Shown: one piece after another, positions 54,640 to 64,000 of the stretch
Layout: every line of letters starts with the position of its first letter
Position numbering within the stretch: the stretch's first letter is position 1
Source: Armillaria gallica
Taxonomy: Eukaryota > Basidiomycota > Agaricomycetes > Agaricales > Physalacriaceae
NCBI GenBank assembly: GCA_037576215.1
Contig: JBANDB010000007.1
Location: forward strand, 899,001-963,000
Length of the DNA: 64,000 bases
Reading direction: 5' to 3'
Notes under the pieces: generated by a model
What the model saw: only the letters and a program-made list of their open reading frames with translations
Told to the model about the DNA's origin: nothing
The model's database searches: none
Translations under genes and position numbers: made by a program

Positions 54640-57220
54640 CAGTGGCAATGATAACTGAGCGTTTCCTGAGAACACTATATGAGATAAACTGGGGCGAGGG
54701 ACAGAGGAGATAGGACGAACAATAGGGCTCTCTAATTCCATTGATAACAGACTATTCGGGGGTTATCGGTCAACTAGATGTCTGTGGAGCAGAACGACCA
54801 GGTCGGAATGGAGGAGTATCTCCTTCCGAGAAAAGGATACGTACGTCTGGGGAAAATTCAGACTGTTGTAAGGACAGCGACGGCTGAGGATGATGAGTAA
54901 GGAGCCAAGGTGTCGAAACGAGAATTCGGTCACCCACGACGCACGTGTTGGTAGCTCATTTATCCACTATTCCCGTCTGCTAAGACACGTTCCATGCATA
55001 TACTTGGAAGCGGCAGAACAAGGCAGATAGGGATATCCACACAAGCTCTGCTTGGATTTGAAATTCACGCAGATCTTGAATTATCTCAGAGTGATACACT
55101 GCCTATCGCCTCTGACATTCCGGCAATTGTATAACGCCATCGTCATGCAGCTAACCAAGATCAAGCATCAAGGTATACAGGCTAAGATCTGCGAATTTGG
55201 TGCAGTCGCTGACTTCGGCCATCATGAGTTATGACTGACAAACTTGTCTATCCAGCCTCCCACAGACTTGGACATATGCAGACTCAGTGCGACATTGTCA
55301 GTTGAGGATCAGCTTGCGATTCTCTCTCACGTCCCACAAAGTAGGACCGTCGAAAATGGGGGGTGAAGAAAGCCCAACAGCTGTTGACCTCAGATTCTGA
55401 GGCTCAGAAACATTTGCCGAAGTATGCCTCTGGCGCGGTGGTCCAAGCTGTAGACAGCATCGAGGAGGCCAAAAAGCGAGCATCGGATTTTCATTCAGGT
55501 ACATCTGGTCCTAAACTGAAAGATAGGTGTTAGATAAACTCAGACATGTAAAATTTGGTTCTGGAGATTTTGACCGACCTGTCCGAAAAAAAAACGACTA
55601 AATTTCTGATTATTATCCCAAGTGTTTTACGATGTTCTGAGCATTTCTTGAAAGATCGCTCTTGAGAGAATCCGACCGACAGTATAAGCGCTTTGGTTCC
55701 CTCACGACCTACCAGGAGAGGGGATCGTAAGCGAATTATTACAAGCTGTCGGCCAGGGCTTCGCAGAAGATACCAGTCTGAGCTGCGAGTTGTCAGGGAT
55801 AGACTAGCCCTGGAGAAGATAGACGTACTTCATCGTATTTTATCAGTATAGCGACAAAGTCCGCAGCACATTTACTCGCGCATCATGTCACGTAGCTGTA
55901 GTGTGAGGAATGTTGCATTGAGGCTTGGGCTACAGCCTGTCAATCGTTAAGCGGGAACGCGCTAAGAAAAAAGCTTCACTCACTGCTGCTAAATCTCCAT
56001 TGCAACCTTCGGATCGTTGGGGTTGGCTGAAAAGCGACAGACTCTTGCAGAGAAAGGTCGTTGCTTCGGGTTGCTGATACCGGAATCTGAGCGCAAGGTG
56101 TCCCTTCTTTTAGACTCTCGATAGCACAGTCTGCGACAGACCACAAATATAGCCAACAGACTACAGCTATTGGTTTGCATGAGTCAGACGTGGTTGAGAT
56201 GATGTTGAGATGATGACGCGGCATCGTTATATGGCCGGTTCCAACTGCCACTTCTATTCCAACGCCGAATTCGCGGACGAGAAATAGGAGGAATTTGTAG
56301 AGCTATAGATCTAGTGGGCAAACACAGATGGCCTTAGGCATGTCAACGTAACTGAAGAACAGTGGTGATGGCGGCCAGTGCGAAATGTTGCATATACATT
56401 GAGCAGGGATACCTCCAAGCGTAGGTGGTGTCTCGTCTTAACGCGACAGCGTCTTGTTTCCTGAAGATTTGTGCGCATACTGTACCAACTATTTTCAGGA
56501 AGGGCAAAGACAAATATTGTATGAATGCGCACCAGATCACCCCGCAGATTCCCATCTTTCCGTCCAGACTTTCAGGGAACCTGAAGTAGGCACCTTTATT
56601 TAAAGCATACAGATACGAGGAACAAGGAAGTGGGTCGGTGAAAATGTTTCCCTCGATGGGTCGTCGGGCTCGCGAGTCGCTACTGATGCTAGATGCTTTT
56701 GCGGTCTGGGGAAAACATTAGATCTCACCAGGGAGCATTCTCAATTAAATAAATCAAATAAAAAGAAAAAGAAAGATACAGAAAAAGGAAGGGGAAGGGG
56801 AGAAAATTAGATAAGACCCACGAGTGTCGTCAAGAATGATTTCCAGTGTCGTGAAGCTGAGGTCAAAGACGACGCCTGCGCGCGCGCCACAGGCACAGCC
56901 ACCATCAACCGGCAAGTCTGCCGAGGGACATAACACTTGCTATACCTACAACACCAACACCTTCGTCATATAAAATTCCCAGTTCGTCGGCAGGTTTGAA
57001 AAGAAGAACCGTGACTTTCCGACTCCAGGTATCATGCTCTGTTCCCTTTAATGCAACCAGTGCGTTGGTATAGGGTCATTCGAGCTTGATATTTATGGCA
57101 GATCAATGCCAGCTGGCGATGGAAGACTTGCCGTGGCTTACCTTCAAGTTGTCTCATTTACCAGCATGCCACGAGAAGACGTGCTTCCCAGGAAACTCAG
57201 AAGGACAGGAAGGTTTGAAA
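54640..57220. other. Spacer without a supported gene
   Basis: 54,640-54,870 resembles 21,460-21,680 and probably includes the F-box promoter. The remainder shows short frames only. 56,405-56,680 is the third copy of the dispersed block listed separately. A purine-rich stretch lies at 56,758-56,810. Confidence 0.4.
56405..56680. repeat. Dispersed duplicate block (copy 3 of 3)
   Basis: Counterpart of 28,260-28,700 and 33,255-33,750, with 'gatacctccaagcg', 'ttttcaggaagggcaaaga' and 'caaatattgtatgaatg'. Like the other two copies it precedes a hydrophobin-family gene by roughly 1 kb. Confidence 0.55.
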
Positions 57221-57225
57221 TTTTC

Positions 57226-57272
57226 AATAGTCATTGGTACATTTACTACTAAGAATCCAGCAACATTATTTC
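57226..57272 (-). promoter_or_regulatory. Conserved 3' element of the hydrophobin family (copy D)
   Basis: The most diverged copy (caatagtcattggtac, then ctactaagaatccagcaacatt), downstream of hydrophobin D. Confidence 0.45.
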
Positions 57273-57360
57273 TTGACCTACTTGTCCAATAAATGAGGTC
57301 TGAGTACACTCTACAAGACCGCCAAAAAGCTCGGATTCACGACAAGGTCCCCGCGGTACC

Positions 57361-58310
57361 TTAGAGGCCGACGTTGAGGGGCGTGCAGCCGAGAGAAACA
57401 AGGCCATTCTAAAGAAATGTGAGCGTAGAATGAATCTGCATAAACACTATTACTGACGTAGTGGTTGTCATCACAGCAGACAGTCTGGCTGCTGCATGAG
57501 GTACCTCCAACGCCAATTACGCTGATGGGACTGCAGGTCACACCGCTGTAGAGACACGAATCAGTCATCGGCGACGTCTAGTTGAAATACGGAAACCTTA
57601 CACATCGGCAGTGAGGTCACCGACGACGACTCCGAGGCTGCCCAAGAGGGTCGCAACGCTGGGGCTCAAGTCGCTGGGCTAATAATTCCGGTTAGCTGTC
57701 CCATGGACCAATGGAGGGAAGAAAAACTCACGCTCTCAGTAGAATCACAGCACTGCGCAGTACCAGTCGGGCTGCAAGCGGCACCATCGCCGCCACCGCC
57801 ACGGGGAAGGACTGGAGAGATGACTGGGGAACCCGTTATAACCACCCTCCCCGTAAGGACAGTATGTTCGCCCGATTCGTCACGAGGAAGGGTCGGAAGG
57901 GTTGGAAGAGTCGGAAGTACTGGAAGGGCTGGAAGGTCAAATGGAAGGGTGGGAAGAACTGGAAGGGTAGGGAGGACTGGAAGGGCTGGAAGTGGGACTG
58001 GAGGAGCGGGGACGACTGGGGAGATCGTAATAACCTGCCTGCCCGCAATAACAGAACTATCGTCTGATTCCTCCCGAGGAAGGACAGGACAGATGACAGG
58101 ACCGACCGTAATGACCTGCCTGCCCTCAATATCAGTACCATCGTCGGCTTCGTCGCGAGGAATGAGAGGGCAGATCGTAGGGGAGATCGTAATGACCTGC
58201 CTGCCCGTAATGTCAGTACTCTCATCACGGGGCAGGACGACAGGGATAACCCCAGCGTTCGAAAGGAGAGGTAGAGCCAGGAGAACAGTGAAAGAGACAC
58301 GAGTAAACAT
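57361..58310 (-). CDS. Class I hydrophobin with repeat-extended N-terminus (D), 263 aa
   Basis: Exons on the minus strand are 58,310-57,732, 57,678-57,602, 57,545-57,458 and 57,408-57,361, joining to 264 codons. After the signal peptide (MFTRVSFTVLLALPLLSNAG) come three to four units built as PRDE(S/A)DD...I.GRQVITISP.ICP, then a Pro/Leu run (LPVLPTLPVLPTLP) and another unit. The hydrophobin core follows: C-x6-CC, LLGSLGVVVGDLT, C-x12-C-x5-CC-x12-C and the ending [15 protein letters not shown]. The core is normal but the N-terminal region before it is about 170 residues, far longer than in usual hydrophobins of 100-150 aa in total. Two repeats contain an extra cysteine (ICP). An in-frame ATG four codons upstream (58,322) is a possible alternative start. 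Confidence 0.92.
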
Positions 58311-58362
58311 TGTAAGCGGCACGATTGTGAGGGCTTGAGAATATTTACTGATTTAATCCCTG

Positions 58363-58370
58363 TTATATAG
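58363..58370 (-). promoter_or_regulatory. TATA box of hydrophobin D
   Basis: CTATATAA on the minus strand, about 53 bp before the ATG. Confidence 0.6.
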
Positions 58371-58399
58371 TTTTCCGAGTCGTCTTCTCTGGGGGACAG

Positions 58400-59100
58400 A
58401 GGTCATCAATCATGGACTCAATAGACACAAAAATACCTGTGTGAGTATCTACGACGAGTGGGTGAACGAATGACGCGGCGCTCACTGTGTACGTTACTAT
58501 GTTTTCAACACGCCGTTTTCATGATGTAGATTCAGAACCGATCAAGCAAAAGTTGTCCCTTGTTATGGCCAAAGGCGGACCTTCTGCAACCAACATTAAA
58601 ATTTCCGAATCATGATGGGGTTCGTGCGAATATAGTCCTGAGCTTGAGATCTAAGTAGCAGTATCTCGGGTACCATGTTGCCCGGCACTTGCCGACACCA
58701 TTCCGCCTCTGCCACAGTCGCTCACTAGCCCCCGCTCCCTGTACTGTTTGGAAAAGACCGATTTCGCGTAATCTAATACCGAGAGAAATAGATATATACT
58801 CTGACGCCTTGGCACTAGATCTAATTGTAAGTTATGAATACGTCTACCTAGTAGCCTGTGGGACTTTCAAATTGAAGTTTACGGATGGTGTTTATTTCGG
58901 TTCTGAGGCCTTCTTAGCTATGCTACGCAAGCGGCAGTGTTGGTTGAGCATGCAGCCCATGACTCGTTATGAATAGCTGAATCAATACTTTGAAGCATCT
59001 GCGAGACTTAGAAGCCAGAACATGAGGCCGAACGACAGGAAGGCACAGAATTGCTTTCTGAACAGTCCGTGGTATATTGACTACTCTCCAGTAATGTACG
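58400..59100. other. Duplicated upstream region of hydrophobin D
   Basis: Non-coding counterpart of the other hydrophobin upstream regions; near 58,920 'tgctacgcaagcggcagtg' and 'gagcatgcagcccatgactcg' match 36,020-36,070. The plus-strand frame at 58,689-58,976 is treated as chance. Confidence 0.5.
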
Positions 59101-59188
59101 TGACACTCGGTCTATAAGTTACTTGTCCAATAAAAACACTACCATATTGCCAAAAAGCTCGGATTCATGACAACTCCCCCGCGGTCGC

Positions 59189-60189
59189 TTAGAGGCCGAC
59201 GTTGAGCGGGGTGCAGCCGAGGGCAACAAGACCGTTCTAAAGGAATGTGAGCGTAGAATCAATCTGAAAAACACTACTACTGACGAAGTGGTTGCCTTCA
59301 CAGCAAACAGCCTGGCTGCTGCACGAGGTACCTCCAACACCAATGACGCTGATGGGGCTGCAGGTCACACCGCTGTAGAAACATGAATCAGCCATTGGCA
59401 CTGGGCAGCATTTGGTTAAGACACAGTTAACTTACACATTGGCAGTGAGGTCACTGATGACGACTCCGAGGAGACCCAAGAGGGTCGCAACGCCGGAACT
59501 TACGTCGCTGGCCTAATGATCCCGTTTAGCTGTCGCGTAGTTCAATGGAGAGGAGACAAACTCACGCTCTCAGTAGAACCACAGCACTGAGCGGTACCAG
59601 TCGCGCTGCAAGCGGCACCGTCGCCACCGCCACGGGGAAGGACTGGAGAGATGACTGGGGAGCCCGTAATAACCTGCGTCCCCATAAGCGCGCCACCATC
59701 GTCACGGGCAACGGCGGTAACAGCGGAAAGGACTGGGGAGACCGTAACAACCTGCCTGCCCGCAATGACAGCACCATCGTTCGATTCGTCACGGGGAAGG
59801 TCAGGAAGGAGTGAGGAGATGACAGGAAGGCCCGTAATCTGCCTGCTCGAAACAATAGAACTACCTATAGGAACGACAGGGCTGATGACGGGGGAGATCG
59901 TAGTAACCTGCCTGCCCGCAATAGCAGTATGCTCGTCTGCTTCGTCACGAGGAAGGGCAGGGGCGCAGATGGTAGGGGCGACCTGCCTGCCCGCAATATC
60001 AGAACCATCGTCGGATTCGTCACGGCGAAGGACAGGACAGATGGTAGGGGCGACCGTGACGACCTGCCTGCCCGCAATGCCAGTAGTACTATCATCGCGG
60101 GGCGGGACGGGGGATATAATAGGAATAACACCGGCGTTTGCAAGGAGAGGAAGAGCTAGGAGAGCAGTGAAAGAGTGACGAAGAAACAT
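59189..60189 (-). CDS. Class I hydrophobin with repeat-extended N-terminus (E), 278 aa
   Basis: Exons on the minus strand are 60,189-59,566, 59,512-59,436, 59,372-59,285 and 59,236-59,189, joining to 279 codons with splice phases identical to genes C and D. The signal peptide [20 protein letters not shown] is followed by about 180 residues containing five or six units of the type [19 protein letters not shown](L/I). The core is [49 protein letters not shown] and [15 protein letters not shown]. All eight cysteines are present. It is the closest relative of gene D (57,361-58,310) and probably arose by tandem duplication. A coat protein with an added hydrophobic repeat domain is inferred. Confidence 0.92.
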
Positions 60190-60243
60190 GGTGAAGTACG
60201 GTGCACGATTGTGAAAGTTGAGATTACCTACTGATTTAATCCC

Positions 60244-60251
60244 TTATATAG
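60244..60251 (-). promoter_or_regulatory. TATA box of hydrophobin E
   Basis: CTATATAA on the minus strand, about 55 bp before the ATG. Confidence 0.6.
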
Positions 60252-60259
60252 CCCTCCGA

Positions 60260-61319
60260 GTCGTCTCTGGCGGGGAGAGGCCATCAGTTTTTTATTAGAA
60301 ACAAAATACAACGCTTGAGTACTCACGGCAAGTAGGATGAAAGAATGACGCGGTGAGGAATCAATCAAGCATCGTTCACTAGGTATGCATTCATGATGCT
60401 GGGAACCGAGCAAGCAGACATCAGTCGAAAATAGTCTTTTGTTACGACGTTAGCCCTCTTCGACTACTAGTGAATGGGTTCGTCCGCGCGGACGTAGCCG
60501 TAGGTCACCGAGAAGATTTTACGGAAATGAAGTATCTCGGGTCAAGACTGATGCTCCCCACGACCATCCCGATCCTGCAGCTCACCGTTCAGAGAAGGCT
60601 AATCCAAGAATCAGGAGAAAACAAACACTGTAATATGACGGTTTTACATTTTGGCGCAAGAGTCGACCCAAAACGCTGACGATAAGCCCGGACGGTCTGA
60701 CCCAATGGTGGCCAGGCCTTCGTAGCAAAGCCGCAGAAGTAATGTTGATTGAACATGCAGCCTATCGGTCGTCACGAACGGTCGAACTCAGCCTAGGATA
60801 TGCTGTTATGCATGTGCATCGTGACCTTCGAATCCGCATCTGGCAGTTTAGAAGTTAGAAAAGAAGTCGATCATGAGATGAAGGTTTCATGATTTTTGTA
60901 TTCGGGTATGGTACCATTTTCTGGAAGGAAGGAAGTAGCAAGAACACAAACACGAACAATATCACTATACCGAACTTGATGGAAGCCATGTTTCAACCGG
61001 CAAGAGCTAGCTATTTCAAGAGCCCAACGGCAGAAGGGCCACCAGGCATATAGGATATGTCGCTAGTTCTAGTTTCGGGGCCGTCGTGGATACCAGAAAT
61101 TGACATATGGAATTGAGCTGATGAAGATCGACTTGTTGTGTTCCTAGATATTCTTGAAGAGAAGGGAAGGCCAGATCCGGCATGGAAAGATGACAAGAAT
61201 GCATATTGTATTAGGAAAGTGGACATTGACCAACTGGTCGGTATGGAAAAAAGGGCTTACAGTCGAATGTATGGAAAGAACGAGAACCGAGACCTTTTAA
61301 TCACCCTCCTAAGAAATAG
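60260..61319. other. Duplicated upstream region of hydrophobin E
   Basis: Non-coding relative of the other upstream regions (near 60,720 'cgtagcaaagccgcagaagtaatgttgattgaacatgcagcc'-like sequence, in parts). The stretch at 61,030-61,060 recalls the end of the proline iminopeptidase-like remnants, but the rest of that gene is not recognisable here. Confidence 0.45.
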
Positions 61320-62180
61320 CTGAAAGTGACATAGAAGACCCATCCCTGGTTATGTGCTTCTGCGGCGCTTTGAGAGCTGAATGAATTCATATTGATGCGA
61401 ACAGCACGAGTCTGTTCCAAGAGATGGGTTGGCCGCAGATATAGATACCAGAATAATTCCTTGTCGATTTCCAGTCACAACGGTATAACAGCCTGCAGTG
61501 TACTAGGATCAGAAAATCTCCGAATTAGAGAAGAATGCAAGAACGTACACACAGCGACGATTGATGCTCCCCGGCTACAACCAAGGGAACACGAACGCCG
61601 TTTTCCTGAGTGCCGACGGCACTCTTCACCCTGGCATGTGAAAGAGACGAGACCTTCCATTGTCGACATCAACGATGCGGGTCTTGAGCGGATCCCAGAG
61701 TCGGGGAAGTAAGACGAAAGAACATGAAGCGCACTGAATAATAGCAGAAGCCAATCGTGATTAGTATCGCTGCACTCTGTTCTGTCGAAGCGTTCTCGAC
61801 CCTTGTTACCCTGGACCGGCATCGGGAAGATTGCAGCCGCCAGGCAATGTACAAACCTTGGACGGCATCTGTTCTATCACATAATTGAGCTCGGTTCTCT
61901 GGTACAGGGATTCTGAACAAAAGATTGGCCCCAGTATATAGTCTAAGGTAAAAGGCTGAGCAGGAAACCGTGAGAAGTACTTGGAGACTCACTGGCACCC
62001 GAACATAGTACTCCGACCAAGATGCGATTTTTATTACCACCAGAATTTCATAACCATCTCTGCCCACCTTCTTCAGTGCCGAGTCCTGCGCACATCCAGC
62101 GTCGAAAAACAGAATGCAACATTGGATTAGGATATAGAAATGGAGAGCTTGTGCCCTATTCGTCGTCAACATCGCGTCAC
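61320..62180. repeat. Segmental duplicate of 5592-6560 (copy 2)
   Basis: Same order and orientation of landmarks as in copy 1, about 55.7 kb away, with many substitutions and small length differences. The minus strand reads RIVDVDNGRSRLF, comparable to RIVDVDQKRSHSF in copy 1. No intact gene. Confidence 0.6.
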
Positions 62181-64000
62181 TTCATGGCGTTGGCAAAGAT
62201 TGATGAACGGGGACGCCCACCTTGTCAATGTATATCGATACTTTTCTATCTCGGTAGACAGTTCCGAGTCCTATGAATATAGGATATCGGTTATTATGCA
62301 AATGCGAGACCCCCGTGGGAAAATCTATTCGGGGAATCACGGCTTTTGCCGAAATTTGCACCTGGCCATACCCGTGAGAATATTTCTATTTGTACACTGC
62401 CCTGTCTTGTCTCTTCACTAGCTCACAGCCGCCGATCATTTTGAATGCAATTTGAATGTCTGTTTCCAAAAAATCTCTCTCCCTCCTGTGTTTAACGTCC
62501 TTCCGCTCCATATGGCCGAATTACATGGGACAAGGTATGTTTTCTTGATTTCCAGTGCTATGTAATACGCCGTATCAACGCGTCTGGCGAGCAGGGAAAC
62601 AGTGCCGTTGGTTGATGGCCACACTATGAAGTACAGGACTGCAAGGTATGTATGTGGCTGCTATTTACAACTATGTTATTCGCTAATGTTTAATTACCGA
62701 CTTGTACTCCAATGATGTGACGACCATCGAGGACGTCGATTTTTGCGCCACTACGACGGATCGACATCCGGCAAGTGAAGGTGTGGTGCCAGGCAGATAG
62801 TACTTAACGATGGGGTATAGAACTAGATAAGAGTAGTCACAGGGTATGCTGTCACGTCAACGGCTTGATTTGCTGCTAATCATTCGAGCTTAGGCCGAAG
62901 GCTGTTTAGGGAAGAATCCTTTACAATGGAAGCTCGACGACAACCTAGTATGTTCTGTCACGATGTTTCAACTTTCGACGACCAGCGAGCGTAGCGCGAT
63001 GGTGAGTATCACAAGCTTGCATGTCTTTGAAGCTAACAAGGACTGCAGAATAGACACTGCACTTCTATGGGATGTCCCTCGGGTCATGAACAGGTATGTC
63101 TTTCTGCTTAATTTGTATCTGCTGTCTGGGTGCTAACCCTCGCTCTCTTTAGGTGTGTGGGCCCCGGTCACAGTGGACATTTCTTTGTATTGTGAGTTTT
63201 TCGGTACCCAGGGCGTTTCAATCTTGACTTGGGCTACTTTTTAGCCTCGACGCGTCTCTGCATCAAGATGGAAATCAGGAGTTAACCACCGGACGCCTTC
63301 CTCTAACTCCGTTTAGCCCGTCGCGGCTGATTAGATAGCCGCCGCTTGTTGAGGGCGACTCGGGGTTGGTTGACGGTGTCGGGTGTTTGACTCATTTGGA
63401 GTGTGGTGATTTTCTCCCTCTCCCATTGACTTTCATCTTTGTATTTTTAGTTACTTTCTCATATCTATAGTATCTGACAACAGCTATCTGTATGTCTTCT
63501 ACTTTGGATTTACGGTCCATCTCATCATTTTGGCTGATGAAAGGTGGTGTATGCATGGTATATTCCGCACCTTGACCATCCATGACTCCCCTTGGCTTCC
63601 TGCGAGGGGTATTCATACCACTCTGTCTCAGAGCATCTCTTGCCAATCGGAGCCTGTGGACCCATTTTGTTCCAAACTGTGTGCAAAGGAATACCTTGCC
63701 GACGTGTTGCGATCATTCCTCTAACTTTGGCACAGTTGGCTCGTGTGCGCGTCTAGAATTAAAACGATGCTCTCATTGTTTTCACACATTCTCAAAGCGA
63801 AGCAAGTATTGACGCGTGGAACTATAGACACCAGAATCATAGTACGTACGGAAGGTGTGCTTTCTTTTGAGGTACACTGCATTTCATCACTAACTGAGCT
63901 AATGTAGGATACGGGGTACATAGCTCGTATATGACATGGCTGAGGTGAATATGTACTTCAGGAATGAACAACAATCCTCAGTATGCATAGGACTCGGTCA
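62181..64000. other. Right end of window, no supported gene
   Basis: Several intron-like donor and acceptor pairs (for example gtatgtctttctgc...ctctctttag at 63,093-63,153) hint at exons on the plus strand, but I could not assemble a reading frame or see a domain. Nothing else is called. Confidence 0.3.

Noticed and set aside
1..64000. CRISPR arrays, bacterial-style operons, ribosome binding sites and rRNA/tRNA genes
   Set aside because: Spliceosomal introns show a fungal nuclear genome. No array of regular direct repeats was seen, and no tRNA cloverleaf could be supported by eye.

Overview
This window looks like nuclear DNA of a filamentous basidiomycete, most likely a mushroom-forming agaricomycete. 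The spliceable genes have many short GT-AG introns (about 40-65 bp). The gene content also fits: class I hydrophobins, F-box proteins with an N-terminal coil, a HET-domain protein, and a KDZ-type DNA transposon carrying a TET/JBP dioxygenase. All names come from reading motifs by eye; no database search was possible.

Layout. 1-9.6 kb: a divergent pair of membrane-protein paralogues (1622-2656 minus, broken by one stop codon; 4530-5591 plus, intact) among decayed duplicated DNA. 9.66-12.29 kb: a HET-domain gene split by a 471-bp hAT-like miniature element with an 8-bp target duplication. 12.3-18.7 kb: gene-poor, with a possible LTR that contains four hairpins sharing one loop but having different stems. 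18.7-37.3 kb and 57.3-61 kb: a hydrophobin cluster, all on the minus strand. Six copies share a signal peptide, a TATA box and upstream sequence. Three (29.7, 57.4 and 59.2 kb) have the complete eight-cysteine hydrophobin core. Three (18.9, 24.8 and 34.9 kb) have lost the core and encode secreted Pro/Ala-rich proteins; a dead copy of the last hydrophobin exon still lies downstream. Broken alpha/beta-hydrolase (proline iminopeptidase-like) genes and broken F-box genes were duplicated along with them.

39,216-50,378: an 11,163-bp KDZ transposon with 451-bp terminal inverted repeats and an 8-bp target duplication (ttagattt). It holds five intron-containing genes: the KDZ transposase (990 aa, complete), a TET/JBP-type dioxygenase (one in-frame TGA), a small basic protein, a protein with an RNase H1 N-terminal/Cauli_VI-like domain, and a 540-aa protein of unknown function. 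Its genes are arranged as two divergent pairs with short shared promoters, plus one single gene. It sits in the DNA between the hydrophobin cluster's left and right parts.

50.4-54.7 kb: a small membrane protein, a frameshifted F-box gene and an intact 549-aa F-box gene. 61-64 kb: mostly decayed duplicated DNA, including a segment of about 0.9 kb that is also present at 5.6-6.5 kb.

The most notable features are the self-contained KDZ/TET transposon with its accessory genes, and the hydrophobin family that has extended N-terminal repeats in some members and has lost the hydrophobin core in others.
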